The notes: generated from the letters alone by a model not told the origin. Positions 1-5,946 are shown, numbered from the stretch's first letter. The stretch: 5,985 nucleotides of DNA from Allobrachymonas sp. (GCA_017996515.1 JAGOGU010000089.1:1-5985), one strand, 5' to 3'. Numbers and translations: made by a program.

Positions 1-26
1 GCTGCTGTGGCTGGGGCGGTTACGGC

Positions 27-1118
27 TCAACGTGGTGCCTCGCGCATTTCGATATGGGCTTGGGCACGCACTTCGCTTTCCCACTTGCGCAGGGCTTCCT
101 GGGCTTTTTGCTGGCGCAGGATATTGCGGGCGGCTTGTATTTGTTGTTCTTGCGTCATGGGCGCGCTGCGGCGATCCAGCAGTTGCACCAGGTGCACGCC
201 AAAACGCGAAGCAAAGGGTTGGCTCAGGGCACCGGGTTGCAGGGCGTTGATTTGCTCCTGAAACTCGGGCACAAACGCTCCTTCTGGCGCCCAGCCCAGA
301 TCGCCGCCTTGGGCGGCGCTGCCGTCTTGCGACATTTCGCGCGCGGCAGTGGCAAAGTCGAGTTTGCCTGCGGCAATGCGCTTACGCACATTGGCCAGAT
401 CAGCCGTGGCCTTGCGGGCGGCAGCTTCATCGGCTACGGGCAGCAGAATGTGGCGGGCGTGATTCTCGGTGATGCGCAGCTCTTCTGTTTTTTGGGTGCG
501 CAGCCACTGGATGGCTTCCAGATCGGTTACCCGATTGGTCGCCATGCTGGTGCGTGCATCACGCATTTTGCCCAGCAGTAAATGGTCGCTCAGTTCCTTG
601 CGGTATTGCGCTTCGCCGATGCGACGTTCGGCCATGACCTGGCGACGAAATTCCGGCACGCTGATTTGGCGCTCGGCTGCCAGTTGTTTCTCGGTATTGG
701 CAAACTCTTCTTCGCTCAGGCTCAGCGTGGTGTCGCGCACCGATTGCACGGCAGCCTTTTGCAGAATGACTTCGCGCAGTGCTTGATTCAGCAGCACATC
801 GCGTGCAGGCACGGGTGTTTTGTTTTGTGCCAGTTTCTGGGCCAGTTCACGGGCGTGCAGATTGACCTCGTAATTGGTCACGGGTACGGAGTTGACCATG
901 GCCACCACATAATCACCGACGGCTGTGCGAGGCGTTGCCTGCGAAGTAGTACGTGGTGCAGTTCGCGGTGTTTTGCGAGGTACCTTTTTGGTGCTGTTTG
1001 TGGCAGCCTTGGTTTTTTGGGGTGTTTGGGCTTGTGCTGTGCCTGTGCAAAGCAGGGTCGCCAAGATGGCCATGGCGGTGCCGGTTTTGAAAAAAGATGC
1101 GGTAGATGAAGTGCGCAT
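27..1118 (-). CDS. surA: SurA-like periplasmic chaperone / peptidyl-prolyl isomerase with one parvulin domain
   Basis: This 363-residue protein is a periplasmic foldase that escorts unfolded outer-membrane proteins to the Bam machinery and can isomerise prolyl bonds. Residues 1-30 form a signal peptide ending in AQA before Q31. Residues 31-66 are a basic Lys/Arg/Thr/Pro-rich low-complexity linker. Residues 67-200 match the SurA N-terminal chaperone module, beginning DYVVAMVNSVPVTNYEV. Residues 218-316 are a PpiC-type rotamase domain (HARHILL, then SQDGSAAQGGDLGW, then FGVHLVQLLD), and residues 317-363 are the closing C-terminal helix. E. coli SurA (428 residues) has two parvulin domains; here only one is present and it resembles P2. 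The start is supported by a strong AGGAGA six bases upstream. The gene follows lptD by 33 bases on the same strand, so co-transcription is likely. A general PpiC-type isomerase is the alternative name, but the N-module and the lptD neighbour favour SurA. Confidence 0.9.
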   Translation of the reverse strand: MRTSSTASFFKTGTAMAILATLLCTGTAQAQTPQKTKAATNSTKKVPRKTPRTAPRTTSQATPRTAVGDYVVAMVNSVPVTNYEVNLHARELAQKLAQNKTPVPARDVLLNQALREVILQKAAVQSVRDTTLSLSEEEFANTEKQLAAERQISVPEFRRQVMAERRIGEAQYRKELSDHLLLGKMRDARTSMATNRVTDLEAIQWLRTQKTEELRITENHARHILLPVADEAAARKATADLANVRKRIAAGKLDFATAAREMSQDGSAAQGGDLGWAPEGAFVPEFQEQINALQPGALSQPFASRFGVHLVQLLDRRSAPMTQEQQIQAARNILRQQKAQEALRKWESEVRAQAHIEMREAPR

Positions 1119-1124
1119 GAAATA

Positions 1125-1130
1125 TCTCCT
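1125..1130 (-). promoter_or_regulatory. Ribosome binding site of surA
   Basis: The minus strand reads AGGAGA, six bases before the surA ATG. It is the only strong Shine-Dalgarno sequence in the window, and it fixes the surA start. It lies in the 33-base lptD-surA gap, where no terminator hairpin is visible, which fits translation of surA from an lptD-surA message. Confidence 0.75.
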
Positions 1131-1151
1131 GGTGTTCAGGTCATGTCGGGA

Positions 1152-3617
1152 TCAGTCGTAGCGTGTAAAGCGACTGGGTTGTTGCAGCTGCGGTTCACGC
1201 AAGGGGGTATAGCCTGGCACATTGTCGCGGAATGCTTGCTGCGCGCCGGTGCCGATACGCGTCAGGCCGATGAGTTCGAGTTGCACCATGATGGAATTGT
1301 TGAAGGCCACCGGCGAGCTTTGCGTCTGGCGGCGGCGCCACCCGATGCGTCCAATCCAGCAGCAGGAATCGTATTCCAACCCGACCAGCGAATCGGTGAT
1401 GCGGCGATCGGTGACCGAATAATATACCCGGCCAACCGAATACCAGCGGTTGCTGCCTTGGCCGCGGCCCGGGCCCAGGTCTTGTCCCTTGTCGCCCCAC
1501 AGGTCGTTGAGGGGCCACTGCCAACCGGCATCGATTTGTTCGTAGCCGTCAGATTGGCGGGAGAAATTGGCCGAAATGGTCCGGAAACGCCCGGGCGAGT
1601 AGCGCATACCCAGGCGGCCGCTGACGATGGTGTTGGTGCGTTGGTCGTAATCAACCGCTGCCTGCGCACTCCATTTGGGGTGCCAGGTCACGCTGGCTTC
1701 GGCCAGAATGTCGCTGAAGCTGCGCTTGCCGGGCTGGTCTGCCGCATTGAGGAAGACCTGCCGTGGCGTGAAGCGGTGGCGTTGCGCCAGGCTCAAGCGG
1801 GCCAGTTCGCTGCCGGTTTGCGGGTCGTACAGGCGGCTGGTCAGCCCCACAGTGAGTGTGTTGTTGTTGCTGATGCGGTCAGATCCCGTGAACGGGTTGC
1901 TGCTGAAAATGCTGACCATGTTGAAGTCTTTGAGCGCCGAGTCGTATACTGGCAAGTGGTCTTGGCGGCGCAGCGGCGTGTAGGCATACAGCAGGCGTGG
2001 CTCCAGGGTTTGGGTGACCTGGCGGCCAAACAGTTGGGTGTCGCGCTCGAAAACCAAACCGCTGTCGAGCGTGAACGTGGGCAGCACCCGGCTGGCACTG
2101 CGTGCGCCGTTGGCCATGGGGGTGTCGGTCTGGTAATGTGTGGCATGCCACTCCAGCGTTGGCGTGATAAAGCCCCAAGGCTGCAACCAGGGGTAGCTGA
2201 TGCGGGCATGGGCGTAGTTGCGAGTGCCGTTGGGGTAGCCGGTCAGCGCGGGGTCGGAGCGAAAGCGCGTGCTGTCCAGATCCAGTGCGACATCAAAACC
2301 CGCAACGTTGTCGCGCGCATAGCGCAGGTGGATTTGGGGCGACAGATCAAACGGCGGCGTGATGTTGTCGGGCGCAGGCAGCTGCAGGGTTTGCCAGCGT
2401 TGTTCGCGCAAGAAGGCCGACCAATGCCCGAGGCTCCAGCTCAGCGTGCCGGTGCTGGGCAGCAGGCGTTCGCTGATCGCGCGGTCGCCCTGATGGCTGC
2501 CGATGTCCTGAAAGTCTCGCCAGTAGGTGTTGTCACTCACGCGGCCCAAATCCAGCGCCAAATTGAATGCGCCAAAAGAAGGCGTGGCCCAATGCTGGTT
2601 GTGGGTGTAGGTGTAGCGCCAACGTTTGGTGCCTGTAAGCCTGTCGTTGGGCATCACGTTCAGATCCAGTTTGCCGTGATAGGTCGGTTCCAGATAGCGG
2701 AACTGGCCATACAGATCGATACCGCGCCGCGTGCTGATATTGCTTGCGACGGTGGCATCGCGATTGGGCGCGATGTTGAAGTAATAGGGCTGGCTGTACA
2801 CCAGACCGCTGTTGCTGTTGTACTGCACCGTAGGAGGCAGCAGGCCCGAGCGGCGCTTGTCTGATAGCGGAAAACTGAAGTTGGACACCGGCAGGATCGG
2901 CACGCCGCCAAACACCAGCGCGCCGTTTTCAACGTAGCCGGTATCTTCCTGTGTATCTAGATAGATGCGCTCGCCGCGCACATACCAACTCGGATTCCAG
3001 TCTTCTGTGCTTGCGCTTGTCTCTGCCGTCTTTTCCAGTTTTTGCGAGCAGCTGTAGCAACCGGTGTACAGCGCGTTGTGGATGATGCCGTGTTCCCGGT
3101 CGATGAAGTCGATCTTGCCGGCCTTGCCTGCGCCGCCGGTTTGCAGGATGTGAAACGTGACGTTATCCAGACTGCCTTCGTAGCTGTCCAATTGCAATTG
3201 CAGCTTGTCGCCCCGAAAGACATTGCCCATTTGATTCAGCCGCACATGGCCTTGGGCCGACAGGGTGTTGCTGCTTTGATCGTAGCGAATGACATCGCCC
3301 TTGAGCACGCTACCGGGCTTACGCACCTCGGCCTGACCGGTGGCGGTGACGTGTCGATCAATTTCGCCATCGAGCTTGTTCCCAGAGATAAAAGACGGAG
3401 CCTGAGGGGCCGCTGCGGGCAACTCTTCGGCCAGCCAGGGGCTGGGGGTCAGCGCCAAAGGGGTGCTGGCTTGGGCGGGTGATGCTGCAGAAGGTGCGCT
3501 GGCCGTTGGCGTTTGCGCCTGCGCAGCCCCTGCCGGCACCATGGCCAGGCAGGCCAGCAGCAACCAGGCGTGCAGGGGGCGCAGCGGCAGGGGAGGGCGG
3601 GCAGGCCCACTGCGCAC
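1152..3617 (-). CDS. lptD: LPS-assembly protein LptD (outer-membrane LPS translocon)
   Basis: LptD forms the outer-membrane beta-barrel that, with LptE, inserts lipopolysaccharide into the outer leaflet after transfer along the Lpt bridge. The frame is open to an upstream TTG at 3737 (861 residues). I prefer the GTG at 3615-3617 (821 residues) because it places a normal signal peptide at the N-terminus (RPLHAWLLLACLAMVPAGAAQAQ) and has GCAGG nine bases upstream. Numbered from the TTG, residues 118-200 are the OstA/LptA-like jellyroll, residues about 250-350 carry the conserved entry to the barrel (GVPILPVSNFSFPLSDKRRSG, then YYFNIAPNRDATV), and the rest is an aromatic-rich barrel. The C-terminal cysteine pair C792-C793 (LEYDSCCWIGRIGW) is a family hallmark for the disulfides linking barrel and jellyroll. 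The other cysteines are C227 and C230. Length is normal for LptD. surA follows 33 bases downstream. Confidence 0.95.
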   Translation of the reverse strand: MRSGPARPPLPLRPLHAWLLLACLAMVPAGAAQAQTPTASAPSAASPAQASTPLALTPSPWLAEELPAAAPQAPSFISGNKLDGEIDRHVTATGQAEVRKPGSVLKGDVIRYDQSSNTLSAQGHVRLNQMGNVFRGDKLQLQLDSYEGSLDNVTFHILQTGGAGKAGKIDFIDREHGIIHNALYTGCYSCSQKLEKTAETSASTEDWNPSWYVRGERIYLDTQEDTGYVENGALVFGGVPILPVSNFSFPLSDKRRSGLLPPTVQYNSNSGLVYSQPYYFNIAPNRDATVASNISTRRGIDLYGQFRYLEPTYHGKLDLNVMPNDRLTGTKRWRYTYTHNQHWATPSFGAFNLALDLGRVSDNTYWRDFQDIGSHQGDRAISERLLPSTGTLSWSLGHWSAFLREQRWQTLQLPAPDNITPPFDLSPQIHLRYARDNVAGFDVALDLDSTRFRSDPALTGYPNGTRNYAHARISYPWLQPWGFITPTLEWHATHYQTDTPMANGARSASRVLPTFTLDSGLVFERDTQLFGRQVTQTLEPRLLYAYTPLRRQDHLPVYDSALKDFNMVSIFSSNPFTGSDRISNNNTLTVGLTSRLYDPQTGSELARLSLAQRHRFTPRQVFLNAADQPGKRSFSDILAEASVTWHPKWSAQAAVDYDQRTNTIVSGRLGMRYSPGRFRTISANFSRQSDGYEQIDAGWQWPLNDLWGDKGQDLGPGRGQGSNRWYSVGRVYYSVTDRRITDSLVGLEYDSCCWIGRIGWRRRQTQSSPVAFNNSIMVQLELIGLTRIGTGAQQAFRDNVPGYTPLREPQLQQPSRFTRYD

Positions 3618-3809
3618 GGCATGCAGCCTGCGTTGCTGGGCAAAGATGTAAAAGCTTGATGGCACGGCGGATAGGGACAACACGTTTTTCTGTTTGCCTG
3701 CAGGCTCATCGATCGAAGGGGGCTTGCCGAAAAGCAAACGCAGGCCACCAGAACCACGAGCATGCAGCTTGCGCTCATAGGCGCGCAGCAGACTAGGTAA
3801 TCAAACCTG

Positions 3810-3832
3810 CATTTTGCCAGTCATTTTGCCAG
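3810..3832. repeat. Tandem 11-base direct repeat
   Basis: CATTTTGCCAG occurs at 3810-3820 and again at 3822-3832, one base apart, so the period is 12. The second copy runs into a hairpin GCCAG-CCAA-CTGGC (3828-3841), and another ACTGGC follows at 3858-3863, complementary to GCCAGT at 3816-3821. GCAACAG is also repeated at 3851-3857 and 3862-3868. The location between divergent genes suggests binding sites for a regulator, but no known operator was recognised. Confidence 0.6.
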
Positions 3833-3863
3833 CCAACTGGCCGAGTATTCGCAACAGACTGGC

Positions 3864-3907
3864 AACAGGTGTACGACATGTCACAATACACAACCTGTTT
3901 ATACAGG
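3864..3907. repeat. Nested inverted repeats and palindromes in the divergent region
   Basis: AACAGGT (3864-3870) is the inverse of ACCTGTT (3893-3899). Between them lies the perfect 8-base palindrome GACATGTC (3875-3882), and overlapping the right arm is CCTGTTTATACAGG (3894-3907), with 5-base arms around TTAT. The last one holds a TATACA that could serve as a -10 element for the kinase gene, though no good -35 sits at the right distance. A dimeric repressor site over a promoter is one reading; it is inference only. Confidence 0.45.
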
Positions 3908-3916
3908 CGGCGCTGA
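3878..3916 (+). other. Possible 12-codon leader ORF ahead of the kinase gene
   Basis: An ATG at 3878 opens a 12-codon frame, MSQYTTCLYRRR, with AGG eight bases upstream. It ends in three consecutive arginine codons (AGG CGG CGC), and its TGA falls at the start of the loop of the hairpin at 3906-3929. Leader peptide plus terminator-like hairpin is the layout of transcription attenuators. Short frames like this arise easily by chance, and no promoter upstream of it could be named. Confidence 0.15.
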
Positions 3917-3937
3917 CGTTTCCGCCGCCGCTTTTCT
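3906..3937 (+). terminator. Terminator- or attenuator-like hairpin upstream of the kinase gene
   Basis: GGCGGCG (3906-3912) pairs perfectly with CGCCGCC (3923-3929) around a 10-base loop, and is followed on the plus strand by GC and TTTTCTC. The stem is strong, but the T-tract is short and interrupted. It lies about 33 bases before the kinase ATG, so it cannot end that gene. It would instead attenuate transcription entering it, or stop plus-strand transcripts from the divergent region. The minus strand has no T-run after the stem. Confidence 0.35.
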
Positions 3938-3962
3938 CTTGCTGTTTCCCTGCACATTCTCC

Positions 3963-5045
3963 ATGACCCAACAGCCTTCTCCCCTGTGGTCTGACACCAC
4001 GCGCGCTGCCCGCTTTGAGCAGTGGATCCACAGCATCGCGCAACGGCAAAATATTCTTTCGCAGCAAGTGAGCATCGCCAGCGCCGATGCCAGTTTTCGC
4101 CGGTATCTGCGTGTGCAGGGTGCGGCTGGACATGCCGATCGCATCATCATGGATGCCCCGCCTGACAAAGAAAACTGCCGCACCTTTGTGCAGGTGGCCC
4201 AACTCATGCGTCATGCCGGGCTGCATGCGCCGCAGGTGCTGGAGTGGGACGAAGCCAATGGTTTCATGCTGCTGAGCGACCTGGGCGACCGCACCATGAT
4301 GAGTGCGCTGGATAGCACGCAACCCGCGCAGGCTTTACCCCTGTACCAGCAGGCATTGGACGTGCTGCTGCCTTGGCAGCTGGCATCGCGTGCGGGCGAG
4401 CTGCCCCCTTACGACGCAGCCTTGCTGCACCGCGAGCTGCAGCTCTTTCCCGATTGGTATTTGGCGCAGCATCGGCAAATCGAATTGAGCGGCGTTCAGT
4501 GCGAAACACTGGCAGCCATGTTCGATCTGATCGTGCAGCGCAATCTGGCCGCACCCATGGTGTATGTGCACCGCGACTTCATGCCGCGCAACCTCATGTT
4601 GCCGCAACAGCCTGCAGATATGTTAGGCGTGCTGGACTTTCAGGACGCCGTATACGGACCCATCACCTACGACATCGCCAGCCTGATGCGCGACGCCTTC
4701 ATCAGTTGGGATGAAGAGTTCGTGATTGACGTGACCGTGCGCTACTGGGAGCGTGCGCGCAAGGTCGGGCTGATGGACTTTGAGGACTGGCACAGCGACT
4801 TTGGCAGCTTCTGGCGCGCGGTGGAATGGATGGGCTTGCAGCGGCATCTCAAAGTCGCGGGCATCTTCGCGCGCCTGACGCTGCGTGACGGCAAGCCCAA
4901 ATACCTGGCCGATGCACCGCGCTTCATCCATTACATTCGGCATACGGTGCGCCGCTACCGCGAATTGCAGCCCTTGATGCAACTGCTGGAAGCGGTTGAG
5001 CCTGATGCCGATCTGGCCAGCGGCTTTGCTTTTGGGCGTGTCTGA
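3963..5045 (+). CDS. amgK: AmgK-like sugar kinase (aminoglycoside phosphotransferase family)
   Basis: This 360-residue cytoplasmic kinase has the aminoglycoside phosphotransferase fold. In the AmgK branch it phosphorylates N-acetylmuramate and N-acetylglucosamine at the anomeric position, the first step of the route from recycled cell-wall sugar back to UDP-MurNAc. Residues 40-50 (SADASFRRYLR) form the nucleotide-binding loop typical of this branch. Residues 105-109 (SDLGD) follow the hinge. YVHRDFMPRNLML at 201-213 is the catalytic loop with H203, D205 and N210, and DFQDA at 225-229 supplies the metal-binding aspartate. The later stretch MGLQRHLKVAGIFARL is also typical. I chose the ATG at 3963; an in-frame TTG at 3939 would add eight residues. 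No Shine-Dalgarno precedes the ATG, and the leader is pyrimidine-rich. Divergence from lptD-surA matches the known amgK location in Pseudomonas putida. The usual partner murU is absent downstream, so the exact substrate is less certain than the family. Confidence 0.85.
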   Translation: MTQQPSPLWSDTTRAARFEQWIHSIAQRQNILSQQVSIASADASFRRYLRVQGAAGHADRIIMDAPPDKENCRTFVQVAQLMRHAGLHAPQVLEWDEANGFMLLSDLGDRTMMSALDSTQPAQALPLYQQALDVLLPWQLASRAGELPPYDAALLHRELQLFPDWYLAQHRQIELSGVQCETLAAMFDLIVQRNLAAPMVYVHRDFMPRNLMLPQQPADMLGVLDFQDAVYGPITYDIASLMRDAFISWDEEFVIDVTVRYWERARKVGLMDFEDWHSDFGSFWRAVEWMGLQRHLKVAGIFARLTLRDGKPKYLADAPRFIHYIRHTVRRYRELQPLMQLLEAVEPDADLASGFAFGRV

Positions 5046-5068
5046 CCGACAAATCCACGGGCGAACAC

Positions 5069-5124
5069 AGCGACTGCCGGTTGCCAGAGCACGGCCGACG
5101 TGCGGCATAGGTGGCGCAGTCGCT
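5069..5124. repeat. 9-base inverted repeat enclosing a nested hairpin
   Basis: AGCGACTGC (5069-5077) is the perfect inverse of GCAGTCGCT (5116-5124). Inside lies a second stem, GCACG (5089-5093) with CGTGC (5099-5103), around a GCCGA loop. The structure starts 24 bases after the kinase stop codon, in the gap before the protease gene. On the plus strand the base of the outer stem is followed by TTG and an A-run, not a T-run, so it is not itself a textbook terminator. Confidence 0.55.
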
Positions 5125-5125
5125 T

Positions 5126-5155
5126 GAAAAAAGAGTGAACTTTTTTTCTTTTTTC
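5126..5155 (+). terminator. A/T-rich hairpin with T-tract, possible weak terminator of the kinase gene
   Basis: AAAAAAG (5127-5133) pairs with CTTTTTT (5140-5146) around a six-base loop, and the T-tract continues with TCTTTTTTC. The stem is almost all A-T and would be weak alone, but the 9-base GC-containing inverted repeat lies directly upstream and the run of T is long. Together they could end kinase transcription in this gap. Bidirectional function is possible because the A-run serves as a T-run on the other strand. Confidence 0.35.
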
Positions 5156-5160
5156 TACTC

Positions 5161-5179
5161 CCTCTCTTTACTGGAGAGG
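5161..5179 (+). promoter_or_regulatory. Small hairpin covering a GGAGAGG purine tract
   Basis: CCTCTC (5161-5166) pairs perfectly with GAGAGG (5174-5179) around a seven-base loop. The right arm contains the only Shine-Dalgarno-like tract before the protease gene. It lies 15 bases before a small ORF at 5195 and 56 before the protease ATG, which is too far for normal use at either start. No T-run follows, so it is not a terminator. Confidence 0.3.
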
Positions 5180-5194
5180 CATCTGGCCGCCTTT

Positions 5195-5239
5195 ATGACT
5201 TGCGGTTGCATTCTGTCTTTTGCTCTATTGATGCCATGA
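5195..5239 (+). other. Possible 14-codon leader ORF overlapping the protease start
   Basis: ATG at 5195 opens a 14-codon frame, MTCGCILSFALLMP, whose TGA (5237-5239) overlaps the protease ATG (5236-5238) as ATGA. That overlap is the classic arrangement for translational coupling, and the protease gene has no Shine-Dalgarno of its own. The small frame also lacks a well-placed ribosome site, so it may be chance. Confidence 0.2.
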
Positions 5240-5907
5240 ACGTTGCTGCCATTGTTCAAACGCTTGCTGTTTATGCCGTGCCCGTCTTGCTGGCCATTAC
5301 GCTGCATGAGGCGGCGCATGCCTATGCGGCCTGGCATTTGGGTGACGACACGGCGCGCGCGCAAGGGCGCGTCACGCTCAATCCGCTTAAACACATCGAT
5401 CCCATCGGCACGGTCGCCATGCCGCTGCTGCTGTATGCAGGCACCGGAGGAAGTTTCGTTTTTGGTTATGCGCGGCCTGTTCCGATGCTGACGCGCAATT
5501 TGCGTGCGCCCCGGCGCGATATGGCGCTGGTTGCGCTGGCAGGTCCTTTGGCCAATTTGTTGCAAGCCATGACTTGGCTGATCGCCGTGTATCTTGCGCA
5601 GGCTCTAGGAATGGGGCGTGAATCGTTTCTCGGCCAAATGGGGCATGCCGGCGTGATGGTCAATCTGGTCATGTTCGCTTTCAACTTGTTTCCGATGTTG
5701 CCATTGGATGGCGGGCGGATTCTTGCGGGGGTGCTGCCCCCGGCGCTGGCTCGACCGTTTGCTCGCCTGGAGCCCTTTGGGTTTTATATCGTGATGGTGC
5801 TGGTGATGATGCGTGTCATCCATACGGTTTGGATGCAGCCCCTGCTTGCAGGGACATTGAAAATGATCACGTGGGCACTTGCGCCTTTAAGGTTGCTGTT
5901 ATTTTAA
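5236..5907 (+). CDS. Site-2 protease family (M50) integral-membrane zinc metalloprotease
   Basis: This 223-residue inner-membrane protein belongs to the compact M50 group without a PDZ domain. The zinc motif is H24-E25-A-A-H28 (ITLHEAAHAY) in the first membrane segment. It is followed by LGDDTARAQGRVTLNP and the family segment GYARPVPM (77-84). The third zinc ligand is D158 in NLFPMLPLDGGRIL (150-163), and LAGPLANLLQA (101-111) lies in a middle helix. About five to six hydrophobic segments fit the family. All three expected ligands and the glutamate base are present, so it should be active; the substrate cannot be read from sequence. I chose the ATG at 5236 because the first hydrophobic helix then begins near the N-terminus; an in-frame TTG at 5200 would add 12 residues. 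No Shine-Dalgarno is visible. It is co-directional with the kinase gene after a 190-base structured gap, so it may be transcribed separately. It is not RseP, which is longer and carries PDZ domains. Confidence 0.92.
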   Translation: MNVAAIVQTLAVYAVPVLLAITLHEAAHAYAAWHLGDDTARAQGRVTLNPLKHIDPIGTVAMPLLLYAGTGGSFVFGYARPVPMLTRNLRAPRRDMALVALAGPLANLLQAMTWLIAVYLAQALGMGRESFLGQMGHAGVMVNLVMFAFNLFPMLPLDGGRILAGVLPPALARPFARLEPFGFYIVMVLVMMRVIHTVWMQPLLAGTLKMITWALAPLRLLLF

Positions 5908-5917
5908 TTATAACGTT

Positions 5918-5946
5918 TTGTTAATAATAGGTAATCGTTATATTTT
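5918..5946 (+). promoter_or_regulatory. Candidate sigma-70 promoter in the AT-rich tail
   Basis: TTGTTA (5918-5923) is followed after 17 bases by TATTTT (5941-5946); each matches the consensus hexamer at four of six positions. In DNA this AT-rich such matches arise easily, and the downstream gene is outside the window. Confidence 0.25.

Larger units (their letters stand above)
3618..3962. other. Divergent intergenic region between lptD and the kinase gene
   Basis: About 345 bases lie between the chosen lptD start and the start of the plus-strand kinase gene; the gap is 225 bases if the TTG start of lptD is used. It must hold both divergent promoters, but I cannot name a convincing -35/-10 pair for either direction. 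It contains tandem copies of an 11-base repeat, several GCCAG/CTGGC inverted repeats, the palindromes GACATGTC and CCTGTTTATACAGG, and a GC-rich hairpin with a short T-run just before the kinase gene. These sites are listed separately. No RNA gene was recognised. Confidence 0.7.

Noticed and set aside
1..26. Start of a following gene such as pdxA after surA
   Set aside because: Only 26 bases remain and they contain no start codon or ribosome site that I can support.
27..1118. SurA as a pseudogene with an internal deletion
   Set aside because: The frame is uninterrupted, with signal peptide, N-module, one full rotamase domain, C-terminal helix and a strong ribosome site; domain loss without decay is the better reading.
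1143..2864. Long plus-strand open frame of 573 codons opposite lptD
   Set aside because: It is antisense to a clearly recognisable LptD, has no family motifs, and is explained by the GC-rich codon pattern of the real gene.
3449..3778. Minus-strand 109-codon frame beginning MSASCMLVVLVACVCFSAS, lipoprotein-signal-like
   Set aside because: It overlaps the lptD signal-peptide region in another frame, and the part after the hydrophobic start has no coherent composition; chance hydrophobicity is the simpler explanation.
3760..3815. Sigma-70 promoter for lptD on the minus strand (TTGATT and TATGAG)
   Set aside because: The 19-base spacing is too long and each hexamer matches only four of six positions, so it is not supportable as a named promoter.
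3801..4322. Minus-strand 173-codon frame across the divergent region and kinase start
   Set aside because: It runs antisense to the conserved kinase N-terminus and shows no recognisable domain.
5046..5235. Degraded remnant of murU between kinase and protease
   Set aside because: I found no nucleotidyltransferase motif such as the LAAGxGxRxxP signature in this short stretch.
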